Positions 1-8,404 of a DNA stretch of 49,975 nucleotides are shown piece by piece (position 1 is the first letter of the stretch; each line of letters begins with the position of its first letter). This DNA is from a bacterium (GTDB lineage Bacteria > Cyanobacteriota > Vampirovibrionia > Gastranaerophilales > Gastranaerophilaceae). A model generated the notes under the pieces. The model was not told the origin of the DNA. It did not search any database and saw only the letters and a program-made list of their open reading frames with translations. The DNA lies in contig JAFUEV010000004.1 in assembly GCA_017470245.1 (NCBI GenBank), positions 1-49,975 of the forward strand, in the 5' to 3' direction. The position numbers were made by a program, and so were the translations under genes.

Positions 1-297
1 ACAGTTGCTATTGCAGCTAAATACCATAATGTACCATTTTATATAGCAGCTCCGTTATCAACTATAGATACTTCAATAAAATCAGGTAAAGAAATTCCTA
101 TAGAAGAACGTTCACATGAAGAAGTAACACACATTAACGGGGATTGGATTTGTGCTAAAGATGTAAATATTATTAATCCTGGGTTTGATGTTACCCCGCA
201 TGAACTTATAACCGGAATAATAACTGAAAAAGGCATATTAAAGCCTGATTTTGAAACTTCGATAAGAAATGCTTTTAAGGATAATGTTCCTGTTTAA
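1..297 (+). CDS. mtnA: S-methyl-5-thioribose-1-phosphate isomerase, C-terminal part (cut by window edge)
   Basis: The first 98 codons of the window are the 3' end of a gene that starts outside it; the frame is open from base 1 to a TAA stop at 295-297. The translation carries '[14 protein letters not shown]', 'EIPIEERS' and '[17 protein letters not shown]', which are the conserved C-terminal signatures of MtnA and the related eIF2B-like isomerases. MtnA converts methylthioribose-1-phosphate to methylthioribulose-1-phosphate in the cytoplasmic methionine salvage pathway. The aspartate in 'FDVTPHE' belongs to the family's active-site region. No other salvage gene is visible downstream, since skp follows with its own promoter. 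A broader aldose-isomerase role within the same superfamily cannot be excluded from this fragment. Confidence 0.9.
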   Translation, partial: TVAIAAKYHNVPFYIAAPLSTIDTSIKSGKEIPIEERSHEEVTHINGDWICAKDVNIINPGFDVTPHELITGIITEKGILKPDFETSIRNAFKDNVPV

Positions 298-326
298 TTG
301 AAAAATCTAAAGAAAAATGATACAAT
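298..326 (+). promoter_or_regulatory. Sigma-70-type promoter for skp
   Basis: TTGAAA at 298-303 and TACAAT at 321-326 are separated by exactly 17 bases. The -35 box begins directly after the mtnA stop codon, and the skp ATG lies 28 bases downstream of the -10. An AAGGAGAT ribosome-binding site lies between them at about 340-347. Skp is therefore likely transcribed independently of mtnA. Confidence 0.6.
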
Positions 327-353
327 CAAGGTTATTGAAAAGGAGATATAAAG

Positions 354-821
354 ATGAAAAATTATGTTAAATTTACCGCAGTTGCTGTAGCTGCATTCGT
401 TATAGGCTTGACAACCGCTAATTTTGCAATTTCTGATGAACCTGCAAATTTTAAAGTAGCAGTAGTTGATGTACAAAAAGTTGTAGCTTCTTCATCACAA
501 GTAAAATTGTTGAAAGATGAACAAAAGAAAAAAGGTGAAGAATTAGCTAAATTTATTGAAACTGCAAAAACAAATTTAGATAAAGAAAAAGATGCTTCAA
601 AGAAAAAAGCATTAGAAGCAAAATATGAAAAAGAATTTAAAGTAAAAAGAGATGCAATAGCAAAAAATTATGAAACAAGATTAATGGCAATTGATAAAAA
701 TATAACAAATATCATTAATACAAGTGCTTCACAAAACGGATACAACCTTGTATTAGCTAAGAATGTTGTTTTATCTGGCGGTACTGATATTACTGATGAA
801 ATATCAAAACAAGTAAAATAA
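354..821 (+). CDS. skp: Skp/OmpH-family periplasmic chaperone
   Basis: This 155-residue protein has a signal peptide-like start (Lys at 2, hydrophobic residues about 6-25 with Ala/Val/Ile/Leu), then 'FKVAVVDVQKVVASS', the conserved opening strand of OmpH/Skp proteins. A long charged helical stretch rich in Lys/Glu/Ala (about 55-115) follows, corresponding to the tentacle coiled coil. The C-terminus ('NLVLAKNVVLSGGTDITDEI') returns to the body strand. Family members trim or hold unfolded outer-membrane proteins in the periplasm, so the gene supports a didermic envelope. It has a strong AAGGAGAT site 6 bases before the ATG, its own promoter and its own terminator, so it appears monocistronic. 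Skp proteins normally sit near bamA or lpxD; no such neighbour is seen here. Length is normal for the family. Confidence 0.88.
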   Translation: MKNYVKFTAVAVAAFVIGLTTANFAISDEPANFKVAVVDVQKVVASSSQVKLLKDEQKKKGEELAKFIETAKTNLDKEKDASKKKALEAKYEKEFKVKRDAIAKNYETRLMAIDKNITNIINTSASQNGYNLVLAKNVVLSGGTDITDEISKQVK

Positions 822-840
822 TTATATTTTAGAAAATAAA

Positions 841-875
841 AAATAGAACATATTAATATATGTTCTATTTTTTAT
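841..875 (+). terminator. Rho-independent terminator after skp
   Basis: A perfect 13-bp inverted repeat (841-853 with 858-870, core AGAACATAT) has a 4-base TAAT loop and runs into TTTTTATT. It lies 20 bases after the skp stop. Confidence 0.8.
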
Positions 876-936
876 TAGGTTTTTTAATTGCAAAAAAGTT
901 TTTAAGTGCTACAGTTATAGTGGAAGAGGGGCGTGT

Positions 937-1929
937 ATGTCTAAAAATATTCTGTTTATAATTGATGAATTAGAATTAAAATATTTTGAATTTAATGATT
1001 TGGTTACAAACTTTTGGTTTATAAAAGAGTTTTTAAAACGAAATTACAATGTTGACGTTGCGATAAAAGGTGATTTATATATTGAAAAAGCAACAGCAAT
1101 GGTTCTTTCACGAAAATCATATATAAAAAATGAAGACATATTTTATGAAAAAGAACAAATAAAACATGCCGTTAATGATTATGATGTAGTCTTTTTTAGA
1201 CCCGACCCGCCTGTTGATATAAATTATATCAACGCTTGTTATGTTTTTGATTTTGTTGATAAAAAGAAAACATTGTTGTTAAATGACCCGACAGAAGTAA
1301 GAAATTTTAATGAAAAATTTCATATAAACTATTTTCCGGAATTTGTTCCTGAAAATATTGTTACAAATAATTCCGAATTGATAATGAATTTTGTAGATGA
1401 AAAAGAAGAAGCCATTTTAAAACCTTTAAACAGATGTTTCGGAAGCGGTGTATATTATATGAAAAAAGGTGATAAAAATTTGTTAACGATAATAAATAAT
1501 ATGACAGAGGATGGTAAAACATTGGTAATGGTTCAGAAATATATACCGGAAGCAAAATTTGGAGATAAAAGGGTTCTTATTATAGGTAATGAAGTGTTAG
1601 ATGAATGTATACAAAAGATACCTCAAGAAAATAATTTTAAATTTGCTGTTCATTCGGACAGATATTTTATGGATGCAAAACTTTCGGAAAACGAAAAGCA
1701 AATGGCAGAAAGTATTGCTAAAATATTATCCGAAAGGGGATTATATTTGGTTGGGCTTGATGTTATAAATGAAAAAGTTATAGAAACAAATGTTACAAGT
1801 CCATGTTATTTTATAAGGGAAATAAACCAACACTACGGCATACATTTTGAAGAAAAAATTATGTCTAAAATTGAAAAACTCATAGAAAATCATTTTGCTA
1901 CGGAAAGAATGTATGCTCTTAACAAATAA
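937..1929 (+). CDS. gshB: Glutathione synthetase (ATP-grasp)
   Basis: The 330-residue protein matches the prokaryotic GshB family, which ligates glycine to gamma-glutamylcysteine with ATP. The N-terminal third opens with 'ILFIIDELELKYF'. 'LNDPTEVRNFNEKFH' sits where GshB has its conserved N-P-x-x-R-x-x-N-E-K segment. 'EEAILKPLNRCFGSGVYYM' is the ATP-grasp phosphate-binding region, and 'VIETNVTSPCYFIREIN' is the metal- and substrate-binding C-terminal motif typical of GshB. Length agrees with the usual 315-330. A GGAAGAGGGG stretch precedes the ATG. The 3' end overlaps the next gene, gshA, by 17 bases, indicating translational coupling and a two-gene glutathione operon in the order gshB-gshA. 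RimK-like ligases share the fold, but the NVTSP motif and the partner gene favour GshB. Confidence 0.9.
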   Translation: MSKNILFIIDELELKYFEFNDLVTNFWFIKEFLKRNYNVDVAIKGDLYIEKATAMVLSRKSYIKNEDIFYEKEQIKHAVNDYDVVFFRPDPPVDINYINACYVFDFVDKKKTLLLNDPTEVRNFNEKFHINYFPEFVPENIVTNNSELIMNFVDEKEEAILKPLNRCFGSGVYYMKKGDKNLLTIINNMTEDGKTLVMVQKYIPEAKFGDKRVLIIGNEVLDECIQKIPQENNFKFAVHSDRYFMDAKLSENEKQMAESIAKILSERGLYLVGLDVINEKVIETNVTSPCYFIREINQHYGIHFEEKIMSKIEKLIENHFATERMYALNK

Positions 1930-3181
1930 AACTACTAATATTATTTTAAATAAAGAACAACTTGCAGAAACATTTATATCAGGTTGTAAAATGACGGAAG
2001 CCATTGGCGTTGAATCTGAAAAAATACTTGTTTATAAAGACAATTATCAGGCAATAACTTATAATGATGCGGCGAAAATACTTGACAGTTTTGATGATAA
2101 TTGGCAAAGAGTATATGAAAATGGTAATCTAATAGGTTTAAAAAGTGAAATCGGAACAATAACACTTGAACCCGGAAGTCAAATAGAAATTAGCCTGAAT
2201 CCTTATGAAAAACTTGCGGATATAACTGAACGATTAGGTAAGTTTTACGCTAATCTCGATAAACATTCCGAAAAAGTAAATGCAAAGGTATTGGATGTTG
2301 GTATTCAACCAGTATCAAGTTATGAAAATATAAATATAATCCCCAAAAAACGTTATGAATATATGACAAAATATTTGCCTACAAAAGGTTTAACTCCATT
2401 TGTTATGATGAGAGAAACTGCGGGTATTCAAGCTAATTTTGATTATAAGTCGGAAGAAGATGCAATACGAAAACTTTCTCTCGCCTTAAAAATGAGTCCT
2501 ATAATAAGTGCAATATATGCAAATTCTCCGATAAGAAAGGGAAAAAATACGGGGTATAAGTCATTTAGAGCAAATTCCTGGTTAAACGTAGATGAAGACA
2601 GGTGCGGATATATAAGTCAAAAACTGTTTGATAATACCAAAAACTTTACATTTTCTGATTATGTTGAAATATTGCTTGATGTTCCTATGATATTTATTCA
2701 AAGAGGAGATACGTATTTTGGAACAACTCAAACATTTAGAGATTTTATGACAAACGGTTATATGGGTATAACTGCTTGTATGTCAGATTGGGAGACTCAT
2801 ATCAGTTTATATTTCCCTGATGTAAGACTAAAAAGTTATGTTGAAATAAGAAATCATGATGCTCAAAATGCAAAAATGACATATAGTGTACCTGCATTTT
2901 GGAAGGGTATTATGTATAATCAAGACGCTATGAGTGAGATTGAAAACATACTTGAAAAATACAATTATGAGGATTTTATTACTTTAAGAAAAGAATCTCC
3001 GGTTATAGGGATTGAAGCAAAACTCGAAAATATTTGTATTGTTGATTATATAAAAGAGTTTTTTGATATTTCTTATGCAAGTCTGAAAGAAAATAATTTA
3101 GGTGAAGAAATGTATCTTGAACCTGTTTATGAATTTATATCCTTGAAAAGAGTTCCTGCAGATAGTTATAGGTTATTTTAA
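1913..3181 (+). CDS. gshA: Glutamate-cysteine ligase, plant/proteobacterial type
   Basis: I choose the ATG at 1913 (422 residues), which sits inside the end of gshB behind a GGAAAG stretch; a TTG at 1895 would add six residues. The protein has the GCS2/GshA signatures: 'IGVESEKILVY' (Glu in the ATP/metal site), 'LEPGSQIEISL', 'ETAGIQANFDY', 'SFRANSWLNVDEDRCG', 'TFRDFMTNGY' and 'RLKSYVEIRNHDAQ'. It catalyses the first step of glutathione synthesis, ATP-dependent joining of glutamate and cysteine. It resembles the plant and alphaproteobacterial/xanthomonad class rather than the E. coli class. EgtA of ergothioneine synthesis is related, but the overlap with gshB makes GshA far more likely. A complete glutathione pathway in a probable strict fermenter is noteworthy. 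Confidence 0.9.
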   Translation: MLLTNKTTNIILNKEQLAETFISGCKMTEAIGVESEKILVYKDNYQAITYNDAAKILDSFDDNWQRVYENGNLIGLKSEIGTITLEPGSQIEISLNPYEKLADITERLGKFYANLDKHSEKVNAKVLDVGIQPVSSYENINIIPKKRYEYMTKYLPTKGLTPFVMMRETAGIQANFDYKSEEDAIRKLSLALKMSPIISAIYANSPIRKGKNTGYKSFRANSWLNVDEDRCGYISQKLFDNTKNFTFSDYVEILLDVPMIFIQRGDTYFGTTQTFRDFMTNGYMGITACMSDWETHISLYFPDVRLKSYVEIRNHDAQNAKMTYSVPAFWKGIMYNQDAMSEIENILEKYNYEDFITLRKESPVIGIEAKLENICIVDYIKEFFDISYASLKENNLGEEMYLEPVYEFISLKRVPADSYRLF

Positions 3182-3235
3182 TTTCTGATATTAATTATTT
3201 TTTATTAACATTATATAGAATAACAATTAATATTT

Positions 3236-3244
3236 TGTTATAAT
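3236..3244 (+). promoter_or_regulatory. Possible extended -10 promoter for the RTX-like gene
   Basis: TG-T-TATAAT (3236-3244) matches an extended -10 element in the 160-base gap after gshA. I see no convincing -35 at 17 bases. The gene starts about 97 bases downstream, leaving a fairly long leader. The call rests on this one hexamer. Confidence 0.4.
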
Positions 3245-3341
3245 CAGTAAGGTTATTATTTGGGAATTTTTAAACATGAAAATTTACAAGTCTTGAATAA
3301 GTATTTATTTCAAGAAAATTTTTATTATAAAAGGAGAGAAT

Positions 3342-6050
3342 ATGGACCTAGTAAACACAATTGACAAATCTAAGGTAAAAAAGAAGCAAAAAATCAATGG
3401 CACAACGTCAAATGATAATATCTTTGGCGGTAAGAATGTTGATACTATTTATGCAAATGGTGGCTCTGATATGATTCTTGCCGGAAAAGGCAATGATAAA
3501 ATTCACCTGGAACAAAATAATTTTGCGACTGTTATTGTTGGTAAAGGTGATGGAAACGATACAATATATCTTAATCCGTTAGGGGATAGTGGTATTGTTC
3601 CTTTAAATCCCGGACTTGGAGGTTTAATTCCATCAGGTCAAACATTATATTTAGTATTAAATAAAAACCCGGAATTATCATATTCAAAGAACGGTAATGA
3701 TTTAATTATTACTGCAACTTATGACAAAGAAGGTAAAGAAAAGAAAAACACCGTACAAAATATTACATTGAAAGATTATTATAGACAGTCAGTTGGTCCA
3801 TTTGTCACAACAAATGCAAGTGTAAATATATTAAATTCAAATTTAGATAGTTTTTCAGGTAAAACAATTGAAGAAATTCAAGCAAGTGTCCCACTTTCCG
3901 GTTCAATTCCTCTTTCTCAGATTTTACAAATGTCAGAAACTATAATAAAAGGTAAAACTAATAAAAATAATAATATTATTGGTTCAATGGGAAATGACGT
4001 TATATATGGCGGAAATAAAACTGATTTAATATCTGAATATGCAGGAAATAATACTGTTTATACAGGGAAAAAAGGTACAACGATTGTAGCGTCAACAAGT
4101 TTTTTATCTAATGAAAACGGTGAATGGGATTATGAGGACGGCAATCCCTATACTCCGGTATCGGGTGGCAACGATAAATATATTGTAAGCTCTGTTAAAA
4201 ACAAAACATTTATTATGGATAGAGGAGGAGATGATACTCTTCAAATCAATGGTGCTAAAGCAGATGATATATATATGTATTTTGATATGACGAGAGATGG
4301 CGAAATACTTGGTACTCCGATGAAAGTTAATGGAGAAATTGAGGATTCGGAAGGGGCTTTAATGCATTCTTTATATTTTATGAACGGTAACGAATTAAAA
4401 ACCGCCATAAAAAATAATACGGTTTATTTGCCTATAGAGCAAACATTTAATGAAAAAAGTTCCAGTTTCTCCGATATAAAAATTACGACAAAAGTTTCGG
4501 GTGTTGCAATAGGTGATTATTTTTCTACTATAACCCGTGATATAAGTTCATGGACGGAAGCACAAAAAGCAAACTATGGTATTGATAGCGATGTTAACAG
4601 TATAACAGTTGGTACCGGTGACATTGAAAATATTTATTTTGCTGATGCAAAAGGCAATAATGCTCAACTTATAAGTTCTAACGGAATTGAGCGTGCAATT
4701 TCTGCTTTAAGCACTAATGTACAAAATTATTTAAATGTTGCAGGTCACTATAGTACACAAAGTCTTTTTGACTCTGCTAAAAGTATTCTTTCCATAAAAA
4801 CAACCAAAAAGATGTCTAAAGCAGAAAAAGCATCAATTGCGGAATCTAAAAAAATGGCAAAAACTTGGATTGATGATTTAACCAAGATATACAAATCATC
4901 AAAACTTGGTACAGATGGTGATGATGTTTATTCTAATATTAAAAAAGATACATATACAACTTATACATACAATGAAGAAACAGGCAGTTTACAAAAAGGT
5001 ACACAGGATATTGTAAAAACAATTGCTTCAGGAAAAGGAAATGATACATTTAAGTTTTCAAAAGATTTTGGTATGGTTGATATATATGCAGAATCAAGAA
5101 TGGTTGGTATTAATGCCACAGAAACCGATAAATTGATATTTACTGATTATGCTTTTGAAAACGGAACTCTTGATATGGTCACATCGTCTATGGGGTTAGG
5201 TTCACCTTCATTAATAGTAAATGCATATAAAAATCCGGAAGATTTATATTCTCCTTATTCGGAAAATTCTCTTAGATATAATGGATTCTTTGCCCCATCT
5301 ATACCTGTTCAAACTAAAAACCTTGTAATTCAGGATAAATTCAGAAGTTATGATGTAAGAGCATTGCTTCCGATAATGGGACCTTCACTTTCTGTTGATT
5401 TGTCAGGTAACAATAAGAATAATTTTATATTTGCTTATGGCAATGCTCAAATTAATTTAGGTAAAGGATACAATATAATTCAAGCAATGCCGGGAAGTTC
5501 TTCTGTGCAGCATGAATTTACATATAATGGCGGACATGACCAATATCAAATGTTTAATGGTTCAGATGATGCTTATATAGTAAATCTTGATAAAAATACG
5601 TCATTAGGAATTTTTGATTACGGCGGAACTGATTTTGTTGAATTAAATGCAAATGCAATGGACATGAGAATATTCTTTAACATGGATATGACCTCTAACG
5701 TACCGCAAATAATCGGAGATTTAAAAATTCTTGACAGAAGTGTTTTAACTGCAGCAAATGTTCAAAAAGCAGGTTATAATGCCGTTGGTGTAAATATTGC
5801 TGATTACTTTGATTCGGAAGCAGGAGGAAAAATTGAAAACTTCTCATTCATCGATAAAATGAGCGGTTTGAGTACTTCATTTTATATGGATGAGTGGATA
5901 GATGCCGTAGCAAGTGATGTAGCAAGCTGGCTTGGTGAAAAAGCTTATTCATCAACAGAAGCTGTATTTGAAAAGAATAATAAAGCTGATATTAATGCCC
6001 TTATTGCAATTTATAAAGGTACTGATGCAAGCGTATGTTTAGAAATTTAG
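3342..6050 (+). CDS. Large RTX-like (calcium-binding repeat) protein, probably secreted
   Basis: This is a 902-residue protein with a strong AAAGGAGAG site before its ATG. Residues about 18-55 hold hemolysin-type nonapeptide repeats ('NGTTSNDNIFGG', 'NGGSDMILAGKGNDKIHL'), and more GxGND-type turns recur later ('GKGDGNDTIYLN', 'GSMGNDVIYGG', 'GTDGDDVYSNI', 'ASGKGNDTFKF'). There is no N-terminal signal peptide, which fits type I export by a C-terminal signal. The last about 50 residues ('DVASWLGEKAYSSTEAVF' then 'DINALIAIYKGTDAS') resemble the C-terminus of the protein at 29707-31899, and a related segment appears internally near residue 465 ('NVQNYLNVAGHYSTQSLF'). RTX proteins bind calcium outside the cell and act as adhesins, S-layer proteins, toxins or enzymes; no enzymatic domain is recognisable. 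No ABC exporter is in the window. The specific function is unknown. Confidence 0.82.
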   Translation: MDLVNTIDKSKVKKKQKINGTTSNDNIFGGKNVDTIYANGGSDMILAGKGNDKIHLEQNNFATVIVGKGDGNDTIYLNPLGDSGIVPLNPGLGGLIPSGQTLYLVLNKNPELSYSKNGNDLIITATYDKEGKEKKNTVQNITLKDYYRQSVGPFVTTNASVNILNSNLDSFSGKTIEEIQASVPLSGSIPLSQILQMSETIIKGKTNKNNNIIGSMGNDVIYGGNKTDLISEYAGNNTVYTGKKGTTIVASTSFLSNENGEWDYEDGNPYTPVSGGNDKYIVSSVKNKTFIMDRGGDDTLQINGAKADDIYMYFDMTRDGEILGTPMKVNGEIEDSEGALMHSLYFMNGNELKTAIKNNTVYLPIEQTFNEKSSSFSDIKITTKVSGVAIGDYFSTITRDISSWTEAQKANYGIDSDVNSITVGTGDIENIYFADAKGNNAQLISSNGIERAISALSTNVQNYLNVAGHYSTQSLFDSAKSILSIKTTKKMSKAEKASIAESKKMAKTWIDDLTKIYKSSKLGTDGDDVYSNIKKDTYTTYTYNEETGSLQKGTQDIVKTIASGKGNDTFKFSKDFGMVDIYAESRMVGINATETDKLIFTDYAFENGTLDMVTSSMGLGSPSLIVNAYKNPEDLYSPYSENSLRYNGFFAPSIPVQTKNLVIQDKFRSYDVRALLPIMGPSLSVDLSGNNKNNFIFAYGNAQINLGKGYNIIQAMPGSSSVQHEFTYNGGHDQYQMFNGSDDAYIVNLDKNTSLGIFDYGGTDFVELNANAMDMRIFFNMDMTSNVPQIIGDLKILDRSVLTAANVQKAGYNAVGVNIADYFDSEAGGKIENFSFIDKMSGLSTSFYMDEWIDAVASDVASWLGEKAYSSTEAVFEKNNKADINALIAIYKGTDASVCLEI

Positions 6051-6120
6051 TTTCGTTGAACAATTAAACTATGCTGTTAAACAGGCAAAAAAGTGATGCT
6101 GGTTTAAATACAACATACAA

Positions 6121-6157
6121 AAATACAAGAACGATTATACCGTTCTTGTATTTTTTT
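6121..6157 (+). terminator. Rho-independent terminator after the RTX-like gene
   Basis: A perfect 13-bp stem (6121-6133 with 6141-6153, core ACAAGAACG) with a 7-base loop is followed by a T run. It also has an A run upstream, so it may terminate the converging asnS transcript as well. Confidence 0.8.
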
Positions 6158-6187
6158 AAATATTCTATGTTAAATTAGTTATTATTA

Positions 6188-7474
6188 TTATGGTCTTATT
6201 CTATCCATTAAACGTGGGAACGGTATTGTTTCACGAACATGAGGTAAGCCGCATATCCAAGCTACAGTTCTTTCTATTCCTAATCCAAATCCGGCATGAG
6301 GAACAGAACCGTATTTTCTTAAATCCAAATACCAGTCAAATGTTTCAGGATTTAAATTATTTTCTTCTATTTTTGCCAGTAATTTATTTATATCTTCTTC
6401 TCTTTGACCGCCGCCAATAATTTCACCGTATCCTTCGGGGGCAATCATATCAACACAGGCTGCTTTTCCGTTTTCAGCCTGTTTAAAGTAAAAGGCTTTT
6501 ACAGACATTGGATAATGGTGAATCATAACAGGACGGTCAAATTCTTCAGAAATAAGAGTTTCTTCATCACCGCCAAAGTCCTCACCATTTGGTGTGTCAT
6601 TACCTTTTTTATGTAAGATTTCTATTGCTTCATCATAAGAAATTCTCGGGAACGGACGTTTAATGTTTTCAAGCTTAGAAATATCACGTTCAAGGGTTTC
6701 TAAGTCTGCTCTATTATGTTCTACTACTTGTTGAACGATATATTCTATAAATTCTTCAGCTAAATCCATATCTTCCCAAATATCCATAAATGCAACTTCA
6801 GGTTCAACCATCCAAAATTCCGTTAAATGGCGTCTTGTTTTTGATTTTTCCGCTCTGAATGTAGGCCCGAAACAATATGCTTTTCCTACAGCCATAGCTG
6901 CAGCTTCCATATATAATTGTCCGCTTTGAGATAAATATGCTTTTGTATCAAAATAATCGGTTTCAAATAAAGTTGTTGAGCCTTCACAAGCATTTGGAGT
7001 AAAAATAGGAGCATCAACAAGTGTAAAACCGTGATTATCAAAGAAATCACGAACAGATTTGATTATTCTGTGACGAATATTTAAAATAGCCTTTTGCTTT
7101 AAAGAACGCAACCACAAATGACGGTGTTCCATTAAAAAGTGAGGGCCGTGTTCTTTCGGGGTAATAGGATAATCAACTGCGGCAGAAATAACTTTAACAT
7201 CTGTTGCGTCAAGTTCGTATCCGATTTTTGAACGGTCGTGTTTTTTTACTGTACCTGTAATTTCAACAGAACTTTCCTGTGTGATTTTATCTGCAAGTTC
7301 AAAGACTTCAGGAGTTACATTGCCTTTAAAAACAACTGCCTGAATTTCTGCGGTACCGTCACGTAACTGTAAAAAATGTAATTTACCGCTTGAACGTTTG
7401 TTATACAACCAACCTTGGAGAGTAACTTCTTTTCCTTCATAATCTTTGATGTCAGAAATCCAAATTTTTTTCAT
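6188..7474 (-). CDS. asnS: Asparaginyl-tRNA synthetase
   Basis: The 428-residue class IIb aminoacyl-tRNA synthetase charges tRNA-Asn with asparagine. The N-terminal OB-fold anticodon-binding domain spans about 1-110 ('[20 protein letters not shown]'). The catalytic domain has class II motif 2 ('[17 protein letters not shown]') and motif 3 ('[15 protein letters not shown]'). '[11 protein letters not shown]' and '[20 protein letters not shown]' favour AsnS over AspS, as does the compact length without the bacterial AspS insertion (usually about 590 residues). An AAGGGG precedes the ATG. Archaeal-type AspS is the nearest alternative. The gene stands alone, converging on the RTX-like gene. Having AsnS suggests tRNA-Asn can be charged directly, though a parallel amidotransferase route cannot be judged here. 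Confidence 0.93.
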   Translation of the reverse strand: MKKIWISDIKDYEGKEVTLQGWLYNKRSSGKLHFLQLRDGTAEIQAVVFKGNVTPEVFELADKITQESSVEITGTVKKHDRSKIGYELDATDVKVISAAVDYPITPKEHGPHFLMEHRHLWLRSLKQKAILNIRHRIIKSVRDFFDNHGFTLVDAPIFTPNACEGSTTLFETDYFDTKAYLSQSGQLYMEAAAMAVGKAYCFGPTFRAEKSKTRRHLTEFWMVEPEVAFMDIWEDMDLAEEFIEYIVQQVVEHNRADLETLERDISKLENIKRPFPRISYDEAIEILHKKGNDTPNGEDFGGDEETLISEEFDRPVMIHHYPMSVKAFYFKQAENGKAACVDMIAPEGYGEIIGGGQREEDINKLLAKIEENNLNPETFDWYLDLRKYGSVPHAGFGLGIERTVAWICGLPHVRETIPFPRLMDRIRP

Positions 7475-7589
7475 ATCTCAATTAACCCCTTAAACTATCT
7501 GATGTGTTAATGATAGCACAATTTTGATTTTTAAGGAATAATATATGAAAATGCTAAACTTGCTATACTGCTGATTATAAAGACATTAA

Positions 7590-7631
7590 GAAAAAAACTA
7601 AACCCCTCTCAAATGTATATTTTGAGAGGGG
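7590..7631 (-). terminator. Rho-independent terminator for the small gene at 7658-7879
   Basis: CCCCTCTCAAA at 7603-7613 pairs perfectly with TTTGAGAGGGG at 7621-7631 around a 7-base loop. On the minus strand the stem is followed by TTTAGTTTTTTT. Confidence 0.8.
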
Positions 7632-7657
7632 TCAAACCTTCTAACAATCATGATGAA

Positions 7658-7879
7658 TTATAATCTGTCAATAATTTTTTGAATGTCTTCAGATGTTTCT
7701 TCATCTGCAATACTGTCTAAAATTTTATTAATAGAAGCTGCAGGTTGTTCTTCTCTGTCTGAATTTACATTGTTTTTAGGAGAATTTTCCGCAATAAACT
7801 TTTGAATTGCATCAATAGTTGATTTTGCATCACCTAAAATATTTTTGTACAAATTCGCTTTTTTTACTTCTTCTGCCAT
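7658..7879 (-). CDS. Small helical protein of unknown function
   Basis: The 73-residue protein has a strong ribosome-binding site (AAGGAG, 6 bases before the ATG) and a dedicated terminator 27 bases beyond the stop, so it is very likely a real single-gene unit. It is acidic and mostly helix-forming, with an N-terminal segment ('MAEEVKKANLYKNILGDAK'), a central polar linker with Asn/Ser/Glu ('SPKNNVNSDREEQPAAS') and a C-terminal helix ('INKILDSIADEETSEDIQKI'). There is no signal peptide or membrane segment. I do not recognise the family. Confidence 0.7.
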   Translation of the reverse strand: MAEEVKKANLYKNILGDAKSTIDAIQKFIAENSPKNNVNSDREEQPAASINKILDSIADEETSEDIQKIIDRL

Positions 7880-8095
7880 GTTATTCTCCTTCTCATATTT
7901 TTTATATCGGAGAATTTTGAAAAAACTTTAGCATAATATTATCTAATTGTTAAGATTATTTATAATTTGAATATATGTAATAATATTCGAGTATAGTCTA
8001 TATATGAAAATAAAAAGCGAGTATGGTTCAGTCTTTAGACACAGATTTATTTTAAATTAATTCTGTGCGTCAAACGACACACACTACTTCATGAC

Positions 8096-8290
8096 CTATC
8101 TGCCTTTAAAAATATCTTTAGTATAAATTATTAAAGAAATTAAAAAACAAACCCAAAAGAAAACACCAACAAAATTAAGTAATAAATAAAACGGCAATAA
8201 CACAAAATGCAGGAAATAACAAGAAAGAACCTGTATTAATTTGTTATAGCGTAAATTTGCAATTAGTTTTTTCATATTATTATAAATCAA
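8096..8290 (-). CDS. Possible small membrane protein
   Basis: A 64-codon frame encodes a Lys/Asn-rich N-terminus followed by two hydrophobic stretches (about residues 23-41 and 43-57) and a short basic tail. No good ribosome-binding site precedes either possible start (ATG at 8290 or the ATG five codons later). AT-rich intergenic DNA readily produces Phe/Leu/Ile-rich frames, so this may be spurious. It is listed because it fills most of an otherwise empty 519-base gap (7880-8398) between the small gene and fusA, in which I see nothing else definite. Confidence 0.3.
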   Translation of the reverse strand: MIYNNMKKLIANLRYNKLIQVLSCYFLHFVLLPFYLLLNFVGVFFWVCFLISLIIYTKDIFKGR

Positions 8291-8404
8291 TTTTACTATT
8301 TTTTTATAACTTCTTTTAAAAAAAACATGTTTATGTAAATATATTATTATGGCGAAAGCTAAGTATAATTTAATTTATGTAGTAATAATAAAGGAAAAAT
8401 GAAA

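Noticed and set aside
1895..1912. TTG start of gshA six codons upstream
   Set aside because: The ATG at 1913 lies behind a better-placed GGAAAG and starts closer to the conserved N-terminus of the family.
6188..7474. Aspartyl-tRNA synthetase
   Set aside because: The compact length and the G-S-T-T-L-F-E and L-S-Q-S-G-Q-L-Y segments fit AsnS; bacterial AspS is about 590 residues with an insertion domain.
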